NCBI GenBank assembly: GCA_046329055.1
Contig: JAXLVK010000014.1
Coordinates: 15,308-79,307, forward strand
Reading direction: 5' to 3'
Source of the DNA: JADKCL01 sp046329055
GTDB taxonomy: Bacteria > Bacteroidota > Bacteroidia > J057 > JADKCL01
Length of the DNA: 64,000 nt
In this document: positions 23,471-32,612 of the stretch, in pieces
Position numbering within the stretch: position 1 is the first letter of the stretch
Layout: every line of letters starts with the position of its first letter
Made by a program: the position numbers and the translations under genes
The notes under the pieces: model-generated
Seen by the model: only the letters and a program-made list of their open reading frames with translations
Database searches by the model: none
Told to the model about the DNA's origin: nothing

Positions 23471-24301
23471 TCAATCATTCCCCAAGATCACGGGCAGCCC
23501 ATCGCTCCCGCCGATCACGATGATCTTCGAGTTCTTGCTGTTCGCAAGCTCCTGGGTCGCTTCGATGCCTTTCCACTTCAGCAGCTTGTCGCTGATCCCA
23601 TCCGAGACGATGTCCTGAAAATCCTTGATGCCTTGGGCCTCGATGCGCTTGCGCTCGGCTTCCTTGGCTTCCTTTTGGATCCGGAACTCGTATTCGTCCC
23701 GCTGCTGCTGTTGCTCCAGCTTGCGTTCGATTGCCCCCTTGATGAGTTCGGGCAGCTTCACCGAGCGGATCAGCACGGCGTCCAGGTGGATGTGCTTGGG
23801 CTTGACGTTCGCCTCCGTCTGCGTGAAAATCTCATTTTGGATCGCGTCACGCTTGGTGCTGTACAACTCCTCCGGCAGGTACTTGCCGATCACCTTCCGC
23901 GTCGCGGCCCGCACCTCGGGAGTCACGATCTTGTCCGCGTAGGTTTGGCCGATCTCCTCGTGCAGGTAGCCGACCTCCGAGGGCACCACGCGGTAGCGAA
24001 AGCTCAGGTCAACGTGGATGTTCAAGCCATTGGCGGCGAGCACGTCCATGTCCTCGGTGCGTTCCTGAATCCGGGCATCGTAAGTGAAGACCGTGTTCCA
24101 GGGCGATACCATGTGGAACCCCGGCCCGAGCAGGTTCTCCTTGTCCAGCCCTCCTGCAAATGGCCTGAAAAGGACCGCCTGAAAGCCCGCCTCCACGGTG
24201 ATGAAGAGGCTGTTGAAGAGGACGATCAGCAGGACAATGCCAACAACTGCCACTGCCGGCAGCAAAAAGCGGCGTTTGGTTTTGGGATCGAGGGATGCCA
24301 T
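23471..24301 (-). CDS. Prohibitin family (SPFH domain) protein
   Basis: 276 residues. A membrane segment at about residues 12-32 (LLPAVAVVGIVLLIVLFNSLF) is followed by an SPFH/band-7 domain (VEAGFQAVLFRPF, GPGFHMVSPWNTVFTYDARIQ) and a charged coiled coil with ERKLEQQQQRDEYEFRIQKEAKEAERKRIEAQG-type residues from about 185 to 225. Bacterial prohibitin-like proteins oligomerise at the inner membrane and are linked to membrane microdomains and FtsH-type quality control; a specific role here is not visible. Transcribed from just after the nuoG terminator. Confidence 0.88.
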   Translation of the reverse strand: MASLDPKTKRRFLLPAVAVVGIVLLIVLFNSLFITVEAGFQAVLFRPFAGGLDKENLLGPGFHMVSPWNTVFTYDARIQERTEDMDVLAANGLNIHVDLSFRYRVVPSEVGYLHEEIGQTYADKIVTPEVRAATRKVIGKYLPEELYSTKRDAIQNEIFTQTEANVKPKHIHLDAVLIRSVKLPELIKGAIERKLEQQQQRDEYEFRIQKEAKEAERKRIEAQGIKDFQDIVSDGISDKLLKWKGIEATQELANSKNSKIIVIGGSDGLPVILGND

Positions 24302-24319
24302 TGGAATTGATTTTGAATG

Positions 24320-24347
24320 AAAAAGCGCCCGAAGGCGCTTTTTGTTT
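24320..24347. terminator. Terminator between nuoG and the prohibitin gene
   Basis: Ten-bp stem AAAAAGCGCC / GGCGCTTTTT with a CGAA loop (24320-24329, 24334-24343). Symmetric, so it works in either direction; by position it closes nuoG, whose stop is three bases away. Confidence 0.85.
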
Positions 24348-24349
24348 TA

Positions 24350-26071
24350 TCACTTGATCGCGAAGTCGTACTGCGTGATCTTGAATGCTTCCTTGGGGAT
24401 TTTGTAGCTCACCACGAAGTCCTTGAGGGCGGGCAGCTCGGACTTGAGCTTGGCAACCACATCTTTGTGGTCCTTGAGCTGCAGGTCCTTGCCCAGCGGA
24501 CGGCTGATCATGGCCAGCAGTTTCCAGCTCGGCTGCACGTCGTGGATATGGTCCACGCTCCTCCAGCGGTCGATCGCCACAGCGGCCTTGTCGAGGCGGC
24601 TCTTGGGGAGGCGCATCCACATCTCGGGGGTCATCTGAGCGACCTGCTTGGCCATCTTGCTGTACTGCGGAATGCCGTCTTCGTTCACGAAGGTGCTCTC
24701 CGTCTCGATCTCCATGGCTGCAGGCAGCACCACGTCCAGCTTTTCCAGACCGGGGACATGCTGTGTGGCATGGGCGATCAGGGTCATGCCGTCGATCTTG
24801 GCCTTGGCGGCGGCTGCGAGCGCTTCGGTGTCTTCCAGCATATAGACGAACTTGAATTCGTTTTCGTGGAAGCGGCGAATCAGGTCAGTGATGGTGATGG
24901 GCTCCATGCCCAGCATCTCGCAACCCTTGGCGTTCGGGCTGCGGTCGTCGCGGCGGAGGAGGCTGTCACCCCAGCCCTTTTCGTTGTGGGTGATGTAGAA
25001 GATGCGGTGGTTGGGGCTCGCCTTCTTGGCAAATGCCTTGAGGGCGTAGTTGCTTTCCAGCGATGCGCGGGAGCTGCCGATGAAGTGCACGGTGCCTTCC
25101 CACTTGCGGATGAGCTCGACGGCGCGCTCCACACCCTTGTCGATATCGACAGGCACGTCACCCTTGACCCGGGCGCCTGATACGCGGTTGTCATTGAATT
25201 TCTGAATGTCCAGACGGCCAGCGTCGCACATCCAGTATTGGTTGACATCCTTGTTGTCGCGGGGGGTGAGGCGCATGACCTTGTTGTCCCGGACCCAGAC
25301 GTCGATGTTGCAGCCTTTGGAGCAGCCGGTGCAGACGCCGGGGGTGTAAGCCATTTCCCAGACGCGGGCCTTGAAGCGGAAATCCTTGCTCGTGAGGGCG
25401 CCCACCGGACAGATGTCGATGGTGTTCATGGAGTAGGGATCGTCGAAGACGCCGCCGGGGCCAGTGCTCGGATAGTTCTTCTCGCCGCGGCCCACGATGC
25501 TGAGCTGCGCGGTCTTGCTGATCTCTTCGGTAAACCGGACGCAACGGGTGCAGTTGATGCAGCGCTCTGCGTCGAGGACCACATTCGGGCCGAGTTCCAC
25601 GCGCTTGGGCTTGTGGACTTTGGAGGACTCGTAGCGGGAGCCTTCCGGGCCATATTTATAGGTCCAGATTTGCAGGGGGCATTCGCCAGCCTGATCGCAG
25701 ATGGGGCAATCGAGGGGGTGGTTCACGAGCATGTACTCGAGGACACCCTTCTGATAGTCCTTCACGGCTGCGCTGCTCGAATGGGTCTTGACGACCATGT
25801 TCGGGGAGAGCGGCGTGTTGCAGGCGGTCGCAGGCTTGCGGCCCCAGTTCACGATCAATTGGTTATTGTCGTCATACTTCAAGGCACCCGTGGCCCTGTC
25901 GGTCATCGGGTAGCCGACCTCCACCAAGCACATGCGGCAGTTGGTGGGGATGCTCATGGCAGGATGGTAGCAGAAATAGGGAATCTCCACCCCATTGTCC
26001 AAAGCAAATTGGAGCAGCATGGGCTGCCCTTCGTAATTGTATGCCTTACCGTCGATCGTGATCTGTGGCAT
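24350..26071 (-). CDS. nuoG: NADH-quinone oxidoreductase subunit G
   Basis: 573 residues; iron-sulfur subunit of respiratory complex I. Cluster motifs run in order: 2Fe-2S site PYFCYHP...NCRMCLVEVG...ACNTPL (residues 32-85), HPLDCPICDQAGECPL (His-Cys ligands, about 115-130), CINCTRC and DICPVGALTSKD (about 165-230), then CTGCSKGCNIDVWVRDNKVMRL (about 245-270). The C-terminal molybdopterin-oxidoreductase-like domain is short compared with the 900-residue E. coli protein, as in many Bacteroidota. No other nuo gene lies beside it, which is unusual; it has its own promoter and terminator. Confidence 0.9.
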   Translation of the reverse strand: MPQITIDGKAYNYEGQPMLLQFALDNGVEIPYFCYHPAMSIPTNCRMCLVEVGYPMTDRATGALKYDDNNQLIVNWGRKPATACNTPLSPNMVVKTHSSSAAVKDYQKGVLEYMLVNHPLDCPICDQAGECPLQIWTYKYGPEGSRYESSKVHKPKRVELGPNVVLDAERCINCTRCVRFTEEISKTAQLSIVGRGEKNYPSTGPGGVFDDPYSMNTIDICPVGALTSKDFRFKARVWEMAYTPGVCTGCSKGCNIDVWVRDNKVMRLTPRDNKDVNQYWMCDAGRLDIQKFNDNRVSGARVKGDVPVDIDKGVERAVELIRKWEGTVHFIGSSRASLESNYALKAFAKKASPNHRIFYITHNEKGWGDSLLRRDDRSPNAKGCEMLGMEPITITDLIRRFHENEFKFVYMLEDTEALAAAAKAKIDGMTLIAHATQHVPGLEKLDVVLPAAMEIETESTFVNEDGIPQYSKMAKQVAQMTPEMWMRLPKSRLDKAAVAIDRWRSVDHIHDVQPSWKLLAMISRPLGKDLQLKDHKDVVAKLKSELPALKDFVVSYKIPKEAFKITQYDFAIK

Positions 26072-26108
26072 GTGTTTACCTTAAAATTTGATGCACCAAA
26101 TGAGGAGC

Positions 26109-26138
26109 CAAATTTAGGGCTTTTTCGGTAGGAACAAA
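26109..26138 (-). promoter_or_regulatory. Promoter of nuoG
   Basis: Minus strand TTTG (26138-26135), 18 bases, then TAAATTTG (26116-26109), an exact -7 box. About 37 bases upstream of the nuoG start codon. Confidence 0.6.
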
Positions 26139-26143
26139 GCAAA

Positions 26144-27402
26144 TCAATCCTTGGGGACGACCGTGGCGGTGTTCATCCAGCACTTGAGGGGATAGGTGTC
26201 GCCCGGCTGCCAACCGAGGTAGGCCGCCTCCCGGAGGGACGGTGCCCGGCGGGCATATTTTTCGTGGCGCGCATTGGCCTCCGTCTCCATTTCAGGGTCA
26301 ATGCCTTTCAACTTTTGGCACAGCTCCATCAGCAGCCAATACATCGCCCGCCCCTCAAAATCCGGCCAGGCGCATTGCTCCGAACCCTCAATGTAAAGGT
26401 CCATCAGTTGCAAATAGGGCTCTCCCCAGTCCGGCCTCAGCCTCATCGCCTCCTGCAATGCAGCACGCGCCTCCCGCCACCGTCCCTGCTCCCGCCATGT
26501 CGCCGCCACCTGCAGCATGTCCGCCGCCTTCAATGCCACATCCTGCTCCCCTGCCGCCGCCGCCATCCAATGCCCCTTGCCCGTTTCCCAATCCCCCTGC
26601 TCATCGCCTCGGCCCCGCCCATCCGGTGCAGCCACGGCGAATCTTCCGCTTCGCTCACCTTACCCCAGGCCGCCTCCCACAGCCCCGACTGATCGCAGCC
26701 CTGCAAGGCGTACATCACCAAGAATGCCCTGCATTCCCGCACCCCCAAGGCCCTCCGTGCGATCGAGTCCGCATACCGCGTCAGCAACGGCCCGCAATCC
26801 GGAAGTGCCGCCCGCATCCGCAGAGTCAGCCGCGCCTGCTCCCGCACCCAAAAGGCCCCATCGTCCCCGCTCGCCAATGCCCGCCGCTCCATCACCTGCT
26901 CCACGACCGACCAATCATTCGCCGCCGTCACCCACGAGGCCCCAGCCTGAGCAACAAGCCGGGCAGCGGTCTCCCGCACCAGCGCCAGCGGGACCTTGGC
27001 AGGCGCCACCCGCATCGCCTCCATCGCCCAATCCATTGCTTTTGAGCTGAAATGCACCTCCTGCCGCATCCCGAGCAATGCCCGCGCCACGACCCAGGGT
27101 TCCTGCCCCGCAGGATCTTTCGCCATCCCGATGTGGATGATCCGCAACAGGGTATCCGCCTGCGACCGGCTCATTTTCCCGGTCCTGCCATCCATCGCGG
27201 CCATGGACTCCTCCGACACACGGAATACTTGGTTGCTGTCAGCTTCCCAGATTTGACGGAGGTGGGCCCGGACCTCGGCGGCATTGTCGGTCTTGTGGAT
27301 CGCGTCAATCCATGCCTCCACCGCAGACTGCGCGGGCAGCTGCCACCACAGGGTCGCCAAGAGCAAGGCAAGCCCCCACCCAACAGGATTGCGGGAGGTC
27401 AT
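26144..27402 (-). pseudogene. Secreted TPR-like protein, split by a frameshift
   Basis: Two overlapping frames (27402-26530 and 26635-26144) together give one protein of about 420 residues. The first begins with a signal peptide (GWGLALLLATLWWQLPAQS) and is helical with repeats; near EDSPWLHRMGGAEAM it leaves frame. The second picks up as GDWETGKGHWMAAAAGEQ and continues with a good TPR pair (QVAATWREQGRWREARAALQEAMRLRP). One indel in 26530-26635 restores the whole gene. A TATTTTTG box ends five bases before the start codon. Either a recent pseudogene or a sequencing error. Function unknown; probably a periplasmic scaffold. Confidence 0.6.
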
Positions 27403-27459
27403 GACTCAAAAATAAGGGAAATGCGGGCACGGTTGGGGGGTATGGTTGTGTATCTACTG

Positions 27460-27497
27460 TCCTTGTAGGGGCAGGTCGCGACCTGACCTTACAAGGA
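27460..27497. repeat. Palindromic repeat, possible terminator
   Basis: Near-perfect inverted repeat TCCTTGTAGGGGCAGGTC / GACCTGACCTTACAAGGA. It lies past the stop of the outer-membrane protein gene (27572) and could end that transcript, though no T-run follows directly. The GTAGGGGCAGG form is a frequent dispersed element. Confidence 0.5.
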
Positions 27498-27571
27498 CGA
27501 AATATCCATCGATTATGAATGAATTACCGCAGAATCACAGGGAATTCCCTGACCTCAGGGGAAGTCGATTT

Positions 27572-29263
27572 TCAATCAATCCTCCGCTTGATGAACCAGA
27601 TGTCGTTCAGGTTCACGCCGAGGCGGAATTGGAGGGTCAGCTCCTGGAGCAGGTTGTTTTCGAGGGTGCCGCGACGGCCCACGTTCACGCCGACATTGAT
27701 GCGGCTATAGCTCTGACCGATGGGGTTGAAGAAACCGATGGGGAGGCCCACGCCTGCGGTGATGCCCATCTCGGTGATGGCGCTGCCTTGCAGGTTCAGG
27801 AAGGTGCCATGGTAATAAGCGCCGAAGCGGTAGGCGATCTTCCGGGCGTACTTGTTCGAGCCGAGTTCCGGGATCCATTCGCCGCCCACATTCGCTTGGA
27901 GCGAGTTCGTGAGGGTCGAGGGGTCACCGAAGTAGGAAAACTTGGACCAGTCCTGCAGGCTCACGTCCGCGCCGACCATCCACTTGTTGGGGCGGGCGAT
28001 GCTGAAGCCGAAGCCGAGCTTGCTGGGCATGGTCACCTTGCCAGTGTCGGCGTAGAGGGTGTCTTGGATGATGCTGTTGTTGTAGCGGTAGAGCTCCGTG
28101 CCGTTCATGGAGATGCCCGGGTCGAATGTGGCCCCTCCGCGAACGAGGATGCGTTGGGTCTTGGTGACGGTGCCCTCCTTTTTGCCGGATTCGACGTCCT
28201 TTTTCTCCTGCTCCAGGGCCGTGATGCGCTGGGCGATGCGGTCGCGGCGCAGGTTGATCCGGGCCTCGGCGTCGGTCACTTCCTTCTTGCGGGCCTTCAT
28301 GTCCTGGGTGAGCTTCTTCCGCTTCTTGTCGAGGCGGTAGATCTTGTCCTGGAGCTTGCCGATTTCCTTGCTGTTGGCACGCTCATTTTGACCCAATGAC
28401 TTCACCTGCTCCTCCAATGCCGCCTTTTCTTTTTCGAGGGCATCGGCTTTGGCTTGCTTGCTCTGGTCCTTGGCGTCGCCCTTGGAGGCCTCGGATTTCA
28501 CAGCCTCCATCTCCTTGTCCAGGTTTTCGCGCTCATTTTGCAGGTCCTGGATTTGGTCCTCGATCTCCTTGACCCGCGACACCTTGACTTTGAGCTTGAG
28601 GGTATCCCCATACTGCAAGCCAAACTGCGGCAGGAACCCGCGCAGGGCGACGGAGCGCTCGGCTGCGCCAGTGAGGATCGTGCCATCGTCGTAGTCGGCA
28701 AACCACTGGTAGTTGGTGCTGCCAAATGCATAGCTGAGGTTGACCCCGGCCTGCACCCGCTTGAGGAAGCGCACCCCGAAGCCCACATAGAGCTGATTGA
28801 GACCGCCTGATCCTGCATACCGCGCCGTATAGGCCTCGACGGAGGTGTCCGCTTGGATCGAATCGCGCACCCGGACGTCGTATCCCACGGAGGAGTAAGG
28901 CGCCAATCCCACCACGATGCCATAGCCCCGGCGGTTGCTGAAGGCAAGGGAGACGTTGTGGAAGCCGGAGGTGCTGACCGTCTGGGAATTCAGGTTGCTC
29001 TTTTGGTTGCTCGTGGTCACGAAGCCATTGAAGTCGAAGGTCGTGAGGCGCAGGTCCGCAAGCGATGCGGGATTGAGCCGGTTCACCGAAGCATTGTCAT
29101 AGCTGCCGATGCCGATGCGGCCCATGCCGAAGCTGCGGGCGCTGGAACTGCTGAAGATGTCCCCCAGCCCGTAGTAGGAATACGGGGAAATGGCGACCTG
29201 CGAATGGGCTGTGAAGGCCATCCCAATCACCAGGAACATCCACAGTATGAATCTTTTATGCAT
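27572..29263 (-). CDS. Outer-membrane beta-barrel protein with coiled-coil insert
   Basis: 563 residues with signal peptide (ILWMFLVIGMAFTAHSQ). The start of the mature part (ISPYSYYGLGDIFSSSSARSFGMG, NRLNPASLADL) resembles the FadL-like outer-membrane proteins that often sit beside coaX in Bacteroidota. From about residue 215 to 355 the sequence is strongly heptad-like and charged (QIQDLQNERENLDKEMEAVKSE, KLQDKIYRLDKKRKKLTQDM), a long coiled coil inserted into the barrel; strands resume with GGATFDPGISMNGTELYRYNN. The insert is larger than I expect in relatives. Overlaps coaX by eight bases. Confidence 0.72.
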   Translation of the reverse strand: MHKRFILWMFLVIGMAFTAHSQVAISPYSYYGLGDIFSSSSARSFGMGRIGIGSYDNASVNRLNPASLADLRLTTFDFNGFVTTSNQKSNLNSQTVSTSGFHNVSLAFSNRRGYGIVVGLAPYSSVGYDVRVRDSIQADTSVEAYTARYAGSGGLNQLYVGFGVRFLKRVQAGVNLSYAFGSTNYQWFADYDDGTILTGAAERSVALRGFLPQFGLQYGDTLKLKVKVSRVKEIEDQIQDLQNERENLDKEMEAVKSEASKGDAKDQSKQAKADALEKEKAALEEQVKSLGQNERANSKEIGKLQDKIYRLDKKRKKLTQDMKARKKEVTDAEARINLRRDRIAQRITALEQEKKDVESGKKEGTVTKTQRILVRGGATFDPGISMNGTELYRYNNSIIQDTLYADTGKVTMPSKLGFGFSIARPNKWMVGADVSLQDWSKFSYFGDPSTLTNSLQANVGGEWIPELGSNKYARKIAYRFGAYYHGTFLNLQGSAITEMGITAGVGLPIGFFNPIGQSYSRINVGVNVGRRGTLENNLLQELTLQFRLGVNLNDIWFIKRRID

Positions 29264-30005
29264 GGTAACGAATCAAGGCATTGATGCCGTAGAGCAGCAA
29301 ATTTGGATCGGCAAAGGTGAGGCTTTTCACCTGATTTCCCAAGTACAGCGCGTCACCTCCGGTCAAAAACACGGGAAGCGGTGCCGATGAGAGGCTGCCG
29401 TAGTGCGCGATGAAGCCTTCGATCTCGGAAACCAGGCCATGGACCACACCGCTCCGGATGCAGGTCTCAGTGCTGTCTCCGACCCAAGGCAGTTCCCCTT
29501 CCGCATCGATCATGGGCAGGGCGGCAGTGTAATCGTACAATGCCCGGAACCGCGTCCGCATGCCAGGGCTGATCGCCCCGCCGAGGTAGTCGCCATGGGC
29601 ATCCACATAATCGTATGTGACCGCAGTGCCCGCCCCGATCACCAGAACCGGACCTGAGCCTGCACGTTGATAGCCTGCCACAGCCGCACAGACGCGGTCC
29701 ATCCCCAGGGTCTGCGGACTTCCGTACCGGTTCCCGATGGGCAGCGCCGTGTCCCGGTCGATGCGTCGCATCTCCAATCCGGGTTCCGCTTCTAGCAATG
29801 TTTCTGTGGCCTTCACCATTTCAGCATTCCCTACGCTCACGAGGCCGAGATATTTTGAACGGGGGGAAAACTGCCGCCAAGCCTCGGAGGTCAGCACCGC
29901 CTGCGGGAAGTCCTGATGCGGGTAGGCATTCACCGCCAGCAACTCCTCGCCTTGGAAGTAGCCGACCTTCACCCGCGTATTGCCGATGTCCACGACGATG
30001 TTCAT
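29256..30005 (-). CDS. coaX: Type III pantothenate kinase
   Basis: 249 residues, first step of coenzyme A synthesis (pantothenate to 4'-phosphopantothenate). Type III hallmarks: VVDIGNTRVKVG at the N terminus (ATP/phosphate loop with the key Asp), GMDRVCAAVAG near residue 103, VIGAGTAVTYDYVD near 123 and GGAISPGMRTRFRAL near 142. Length is normal. Overlaps birA by four bases and the outer-membrane gene by eight, forming a three-gene operon. Confidence 0.93.
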   Translation of the reverse strand: MNIVVDIGNTRVKVGYFQGEELLAVNAYPHQDFPQAVLTSEAWRQFSPRSKYLGLVSVGNAEMVKATETLLEAEPGLEMRRIDRDTALPIGNRYGSPQTLGMDRVCAAVAGYQRAGSGPVLVIGAGTAVTYDYVDAHGDYLGGAISPGMRTRFRALYDYTAALPMIDAEGELPWVGDSTETCIRSGVVHGLVSEIEGFIAHYGSLSSAPLPVFLTGGDALYLGNQVKSLTFADPNLLLYGINALIRYHA

Positions 30006-30754
30006 AGGATGAATCGCACCTCCTTCACGCCGTAAAAATGCAGTCCCTCACCATGCCGCAGCGCCAGCCTGCCGTCCGGGTCCACGCCGACCACATGCGC
30101 CGAAATGCGTTGCCCGGCGATCTCCACCTCGGTATCCTCCTGATAGGCGAAGAGGTGCTGCAAGTATTCCCGCTCGATGCGGTCCGCCCGTCCAGCCCGG
30201 ATGGCGAGGTAGCCCGCCTCGATCAGTTCCAGCAACCTCTCCAAGATAGGACGGATCGTGTGCTCCTTCCCCGATTCCAGCACCAGCGAGGTTGCCCTCC
30301 CATGCAGCTCAGGGTCAAATTCCCATTGGTTCACATTCAGCCCGATCCCAACCACTGCCGACTTGATGCGCGCGGGTTCCAATGCCGTCTCGACCAAGAT
30401 GCCCGCCACCTTCCTGCGGTTCACCAGGAGGTCATTCGGCCACTTGATCTGGACCGTGGACTCCGGCAGGATGCCAGCAACCAGCTCCCGCAGGGCGCAA
30501 GCGATGAGTTTGTTCAGCAGGAAGATCTGCCGGGGTGCCAAAAAATGTGGCTGCAACACCAATGAAAAGGTGAGATTTTGCCCCGGCTGCGCCAACCATT
30601 GGCTGCCTTGCTGTCCCCTTCCGGCGGTCTGATGCTGCGCCAAAACCACCGTTCCCTCGGCGGCTCCGGCCTCCAGGAGGCTTTGCGCCACGGTATTGGT
30701 GGAGTCCACTTCCGACAGCTCCACAAAATTCTTCCCGATGAAAAGCGTATTCAA
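30002..30754 (-). CDS. birA: Biotin--[acetyl-CoA-carboxylase] ligase
   Basis: 250 residues. Attaches biotin to the carboxyl carrier protein. Motifs: STNTVAQSLL near residue 18, TAGRGQQGSQW (the biotinyl-AMP loop) near 43, KWPNDLLVNRRKVAGILVET near 104-122, with the catalytic lysine in the KVAGIL part. No N-terminal helix-turn-helix, so a class I enzyme without repressor function. Divergent from rsfS across a 51-base gap; first gene of the birA-coaX operon. Confidence 0.93.
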   Translation of the reverse strand: MNTLFIGKNFVELSEVDSTNTVAQSLLEAGAAEGTVVLAQHQTAGRGQQGSQWLAQPGQNLTFSLVLQPHFLAPRQIFLLNKLIACALRELVAGILPESTVQIKWPNDLLVNRRKVAGILVETALEPARIKSAVVGIGLNVNQWEFDPELHGRATSLVLESGKEHTIRPILERLLELIEAGYLAIRAGRADRIEREYLQHLFAYQEDTEVEIAGQRISAHVVGVDPDGRLALRHGEGLHFYGVKEVRFIL

Positions 30755-30767
30755 GCCAGAACTTCGC

Positions 30768-30775
30768 TAATTTTG
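30768..30775 (+). promoter_or_regulatory. -7 box for rsfS
   Basis: TAATTTTG, an exact TAnnTTTG match, 30 bases before the rsfS ATG. No good -33 box. Confidence 0.35.
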
Positions 30776-30805
30776 GTCGAAAGTTACAGGTTTATAAGGA
30801 TTTGA

Positions 30806-31180
30806 ATGAAGGTTAGCACCCTAGTATCCGCCAAGCAGCTCGCAGACGCAGTGGTGGACGCCCTGCAAGACAAAAAAGGACTCAAGATCGTCGTGATGGA
30901 TTTGCGTCAGGTGCGCGGTGCCATTTCGGATTATTTTGTGATCTGCTCCGGCACCTCCGACCGCCACGTGATGGCACTCAGTGACACCGTGTACGAGGAG
31001 CTGCGCATCAAGCTCCAAGACAAGCCCATGAATGTCGAGGGCAGGCAGCGCGGTGAGTGGATCCTGATGGACTACGTGAACGTGGTGGTCCACATCTTCC
31101 TGGAAGAGAAGCGGCGATTTTTTGACATCGAAAGCCTCTGGGCCGACGCCCCCGTCGAGCGCATCGCACAAACCTGGTGA
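30806..31180 (+). CDS. rsfS: Ribosome silencing factor RsfS
   Basis: 124 residues of the RsfS/Iojap family. Binds ribosomal protein uL14 on the 50S subunit and blocks joining of subunits during starvation. Signature stretches: KIVVMDLRQVRGAISDYFVICSG, SDRHVMALSD, and GEWILMDYVNVVVHIF near residues 76-92. Normal length. In many Bacteroidota ftsH follows; here a membrane glycosyltransferase-like gene starts with GTG overlapping the TGA by four bases. Confidence 0.94.
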   Translation: MKVSTLVSAKQLADAVVDALQDKKGLKIVVMDLRQVRGAISDYFVICSGTSDRHVMALSDTVYEELRIKLQDKPMNVEGRQRGEWILMDYVNVVVHIFLEEKRRFFDIESLWADAPVERIAQTW

Positions 31181-32605
31181 CAGCTGCCCCTCAGCGCAAG
31201 GGCCTCTGGGTCGCAGGTTGGGTAGCATTCGCCGCGATCACGCTCTGGTTCTCGTTTCACATCCATTCGCGGTCGGCTCCGTTCACTTACAAGAGCCAGA
31301 TTTTCGCTGACAAGGCGGGGTACTACATCTACCTCCCGGCGACCTTTGTCTTCGGATTCGATGCCGACGCCGTGCCGGACAGCCTTTCCCAAAAGGTCGG
31401 CAATGGCTTCCTGATCACGGATCAAAACAAGATCTACACCAAGTACCCCATCGGGGTCTCCCTGATGCAGTCGCCATTTTTCCTGCTGGCGCACGGGGTG
31501 CTCTCGCCGCTGACCGGGCAACCTGCGGACGGATTTTCTCCCGTTTACCACGCCATGGTGGACATCGCCGCCTGGGCCTACATGCTCCTCGGGATGGGAA
31601 TGCTCCTCATCGCTGAGGCGGCGGCATTCCGTCGGCCGCACCTTGGGGACATTGGCACTGTTGCTGTTCGGGACCAATCTCGCCTACTACTACTCCACCG
31701 AGTCCGGGATGTCGCATATCTACTCGTTTTGCGTCGTCCCGGCCTTGATCCTCTTGCTGGATCGGGTTGGATGTGTCATGTTGCCTTGTCCTGCAAAGTC
31801 GGGAAGCGGAGCAGCGCAGCTGTGAGTCGAAGTCATCTAGCGCACACAGAAACACTCCCTGCTTGTCCAATCCCAAAGCCCCGAAATCCCCACCCATCCC
31901 CCAAGCTCACCCCCCGCAAGCCCGGCTCCTAGGCAGCCTTGCGGCCTCCTCATCGTCACCCGCTTCACGAACGTCCTCCTCCTCAGCCTAGTCCTAGCTT
32001 GGGGCGTTCAGGACCTCAATGGCCTCTGGCAACGAATCCGTCTCATTCTCTCCCCAAAGACATTGCCCCTTTTGCTGCTAGGCCCAGCCATCCTCATCGG
32101 CCTGCAACTCGCGTATTACCACTACCTCACCAACAGCCTCTTCCTCTACACCTACGGCGACGAAGGTTTCGACTTCCTCCATCCCGAGCTGCTCAAAGCC
32201 TGGTTTTCCCCCAACAACGGCCTCTTCCCCCACGCCCCGATGGTGCTTTTCGGGCTCATCGGCATGGGCATCATGGCCGCGCGGCGCGAAGCCCTCGGCT
32301 GGTACGGCCTCGGATTGTTCGCCCTCAGCGCCTACATCTTCTCCTGCTGGTGGCAATGGTACTTCGGCTGCGCCTTTGGGCAGCGGAGCTACGTCGAGCT
32401 CTACCCGATATTGGCCTTCGGCCTCGCCCGGTTCCTTCAATGGGTCAGCACACGGACGCCCCGACCCGTTCAGATTTTGACTTGGAGCGTGTTGATTTTG
32501 CTCTGCCTGCTCGTCACCAACCACATGTACCACTTCAAACTCTGCTACATCGGGCAGGGGGACTGGGACTGGGGGTACTGGTGGGGGGAGGTTGTGCGGG
32601 TTTGA
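31177..32605 (+). pseudogene. Polytopic membrane protein (GT-C glycosyltransferase-like), broken
   Basis: The first frame from GTG 31177 encodes TM segments and KAGYYIYLPATF, YTKYPIGVSLMQSPFFLLAHG, up to GMLLIAEAAAFRRPH. The second frame then continues LGTLALLLFGTNLAYYYSTESGMSHIYSF (31643-31762), needing a one-base shift near 31615-31640. After ILLLDRV a repeat-like sequence (about 31766-31930) brings stops. The third segment resumes GLLIVTRFTNVLLL (about 31940) and runs to the stop at 32605 with further membrane segments (GDWDWGYWWGE near the end). The intact ancestor would be about 430-450 residues. Family call by architecture only. Confidence 0.65.
31766..31930. repeat. Repeat-like insertion inside the membrane-protein gene
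   Basis: The run beginning TGTGTCATGTTGCC and including AGTCGGGAAGCGGAGCAGCG and CATCTAGCGCACACAGAAAC is not protein-like in the gene's frame. CATCTAGCGCACA and the TGTCATGT-type opening also occur in the repeat region at 8.3-8.6 kb. The 3' limit is unclear because the replaced coding stretch is missing. Confidence 0.5.
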
Positions 32606-32612
32606 GGGGGGG

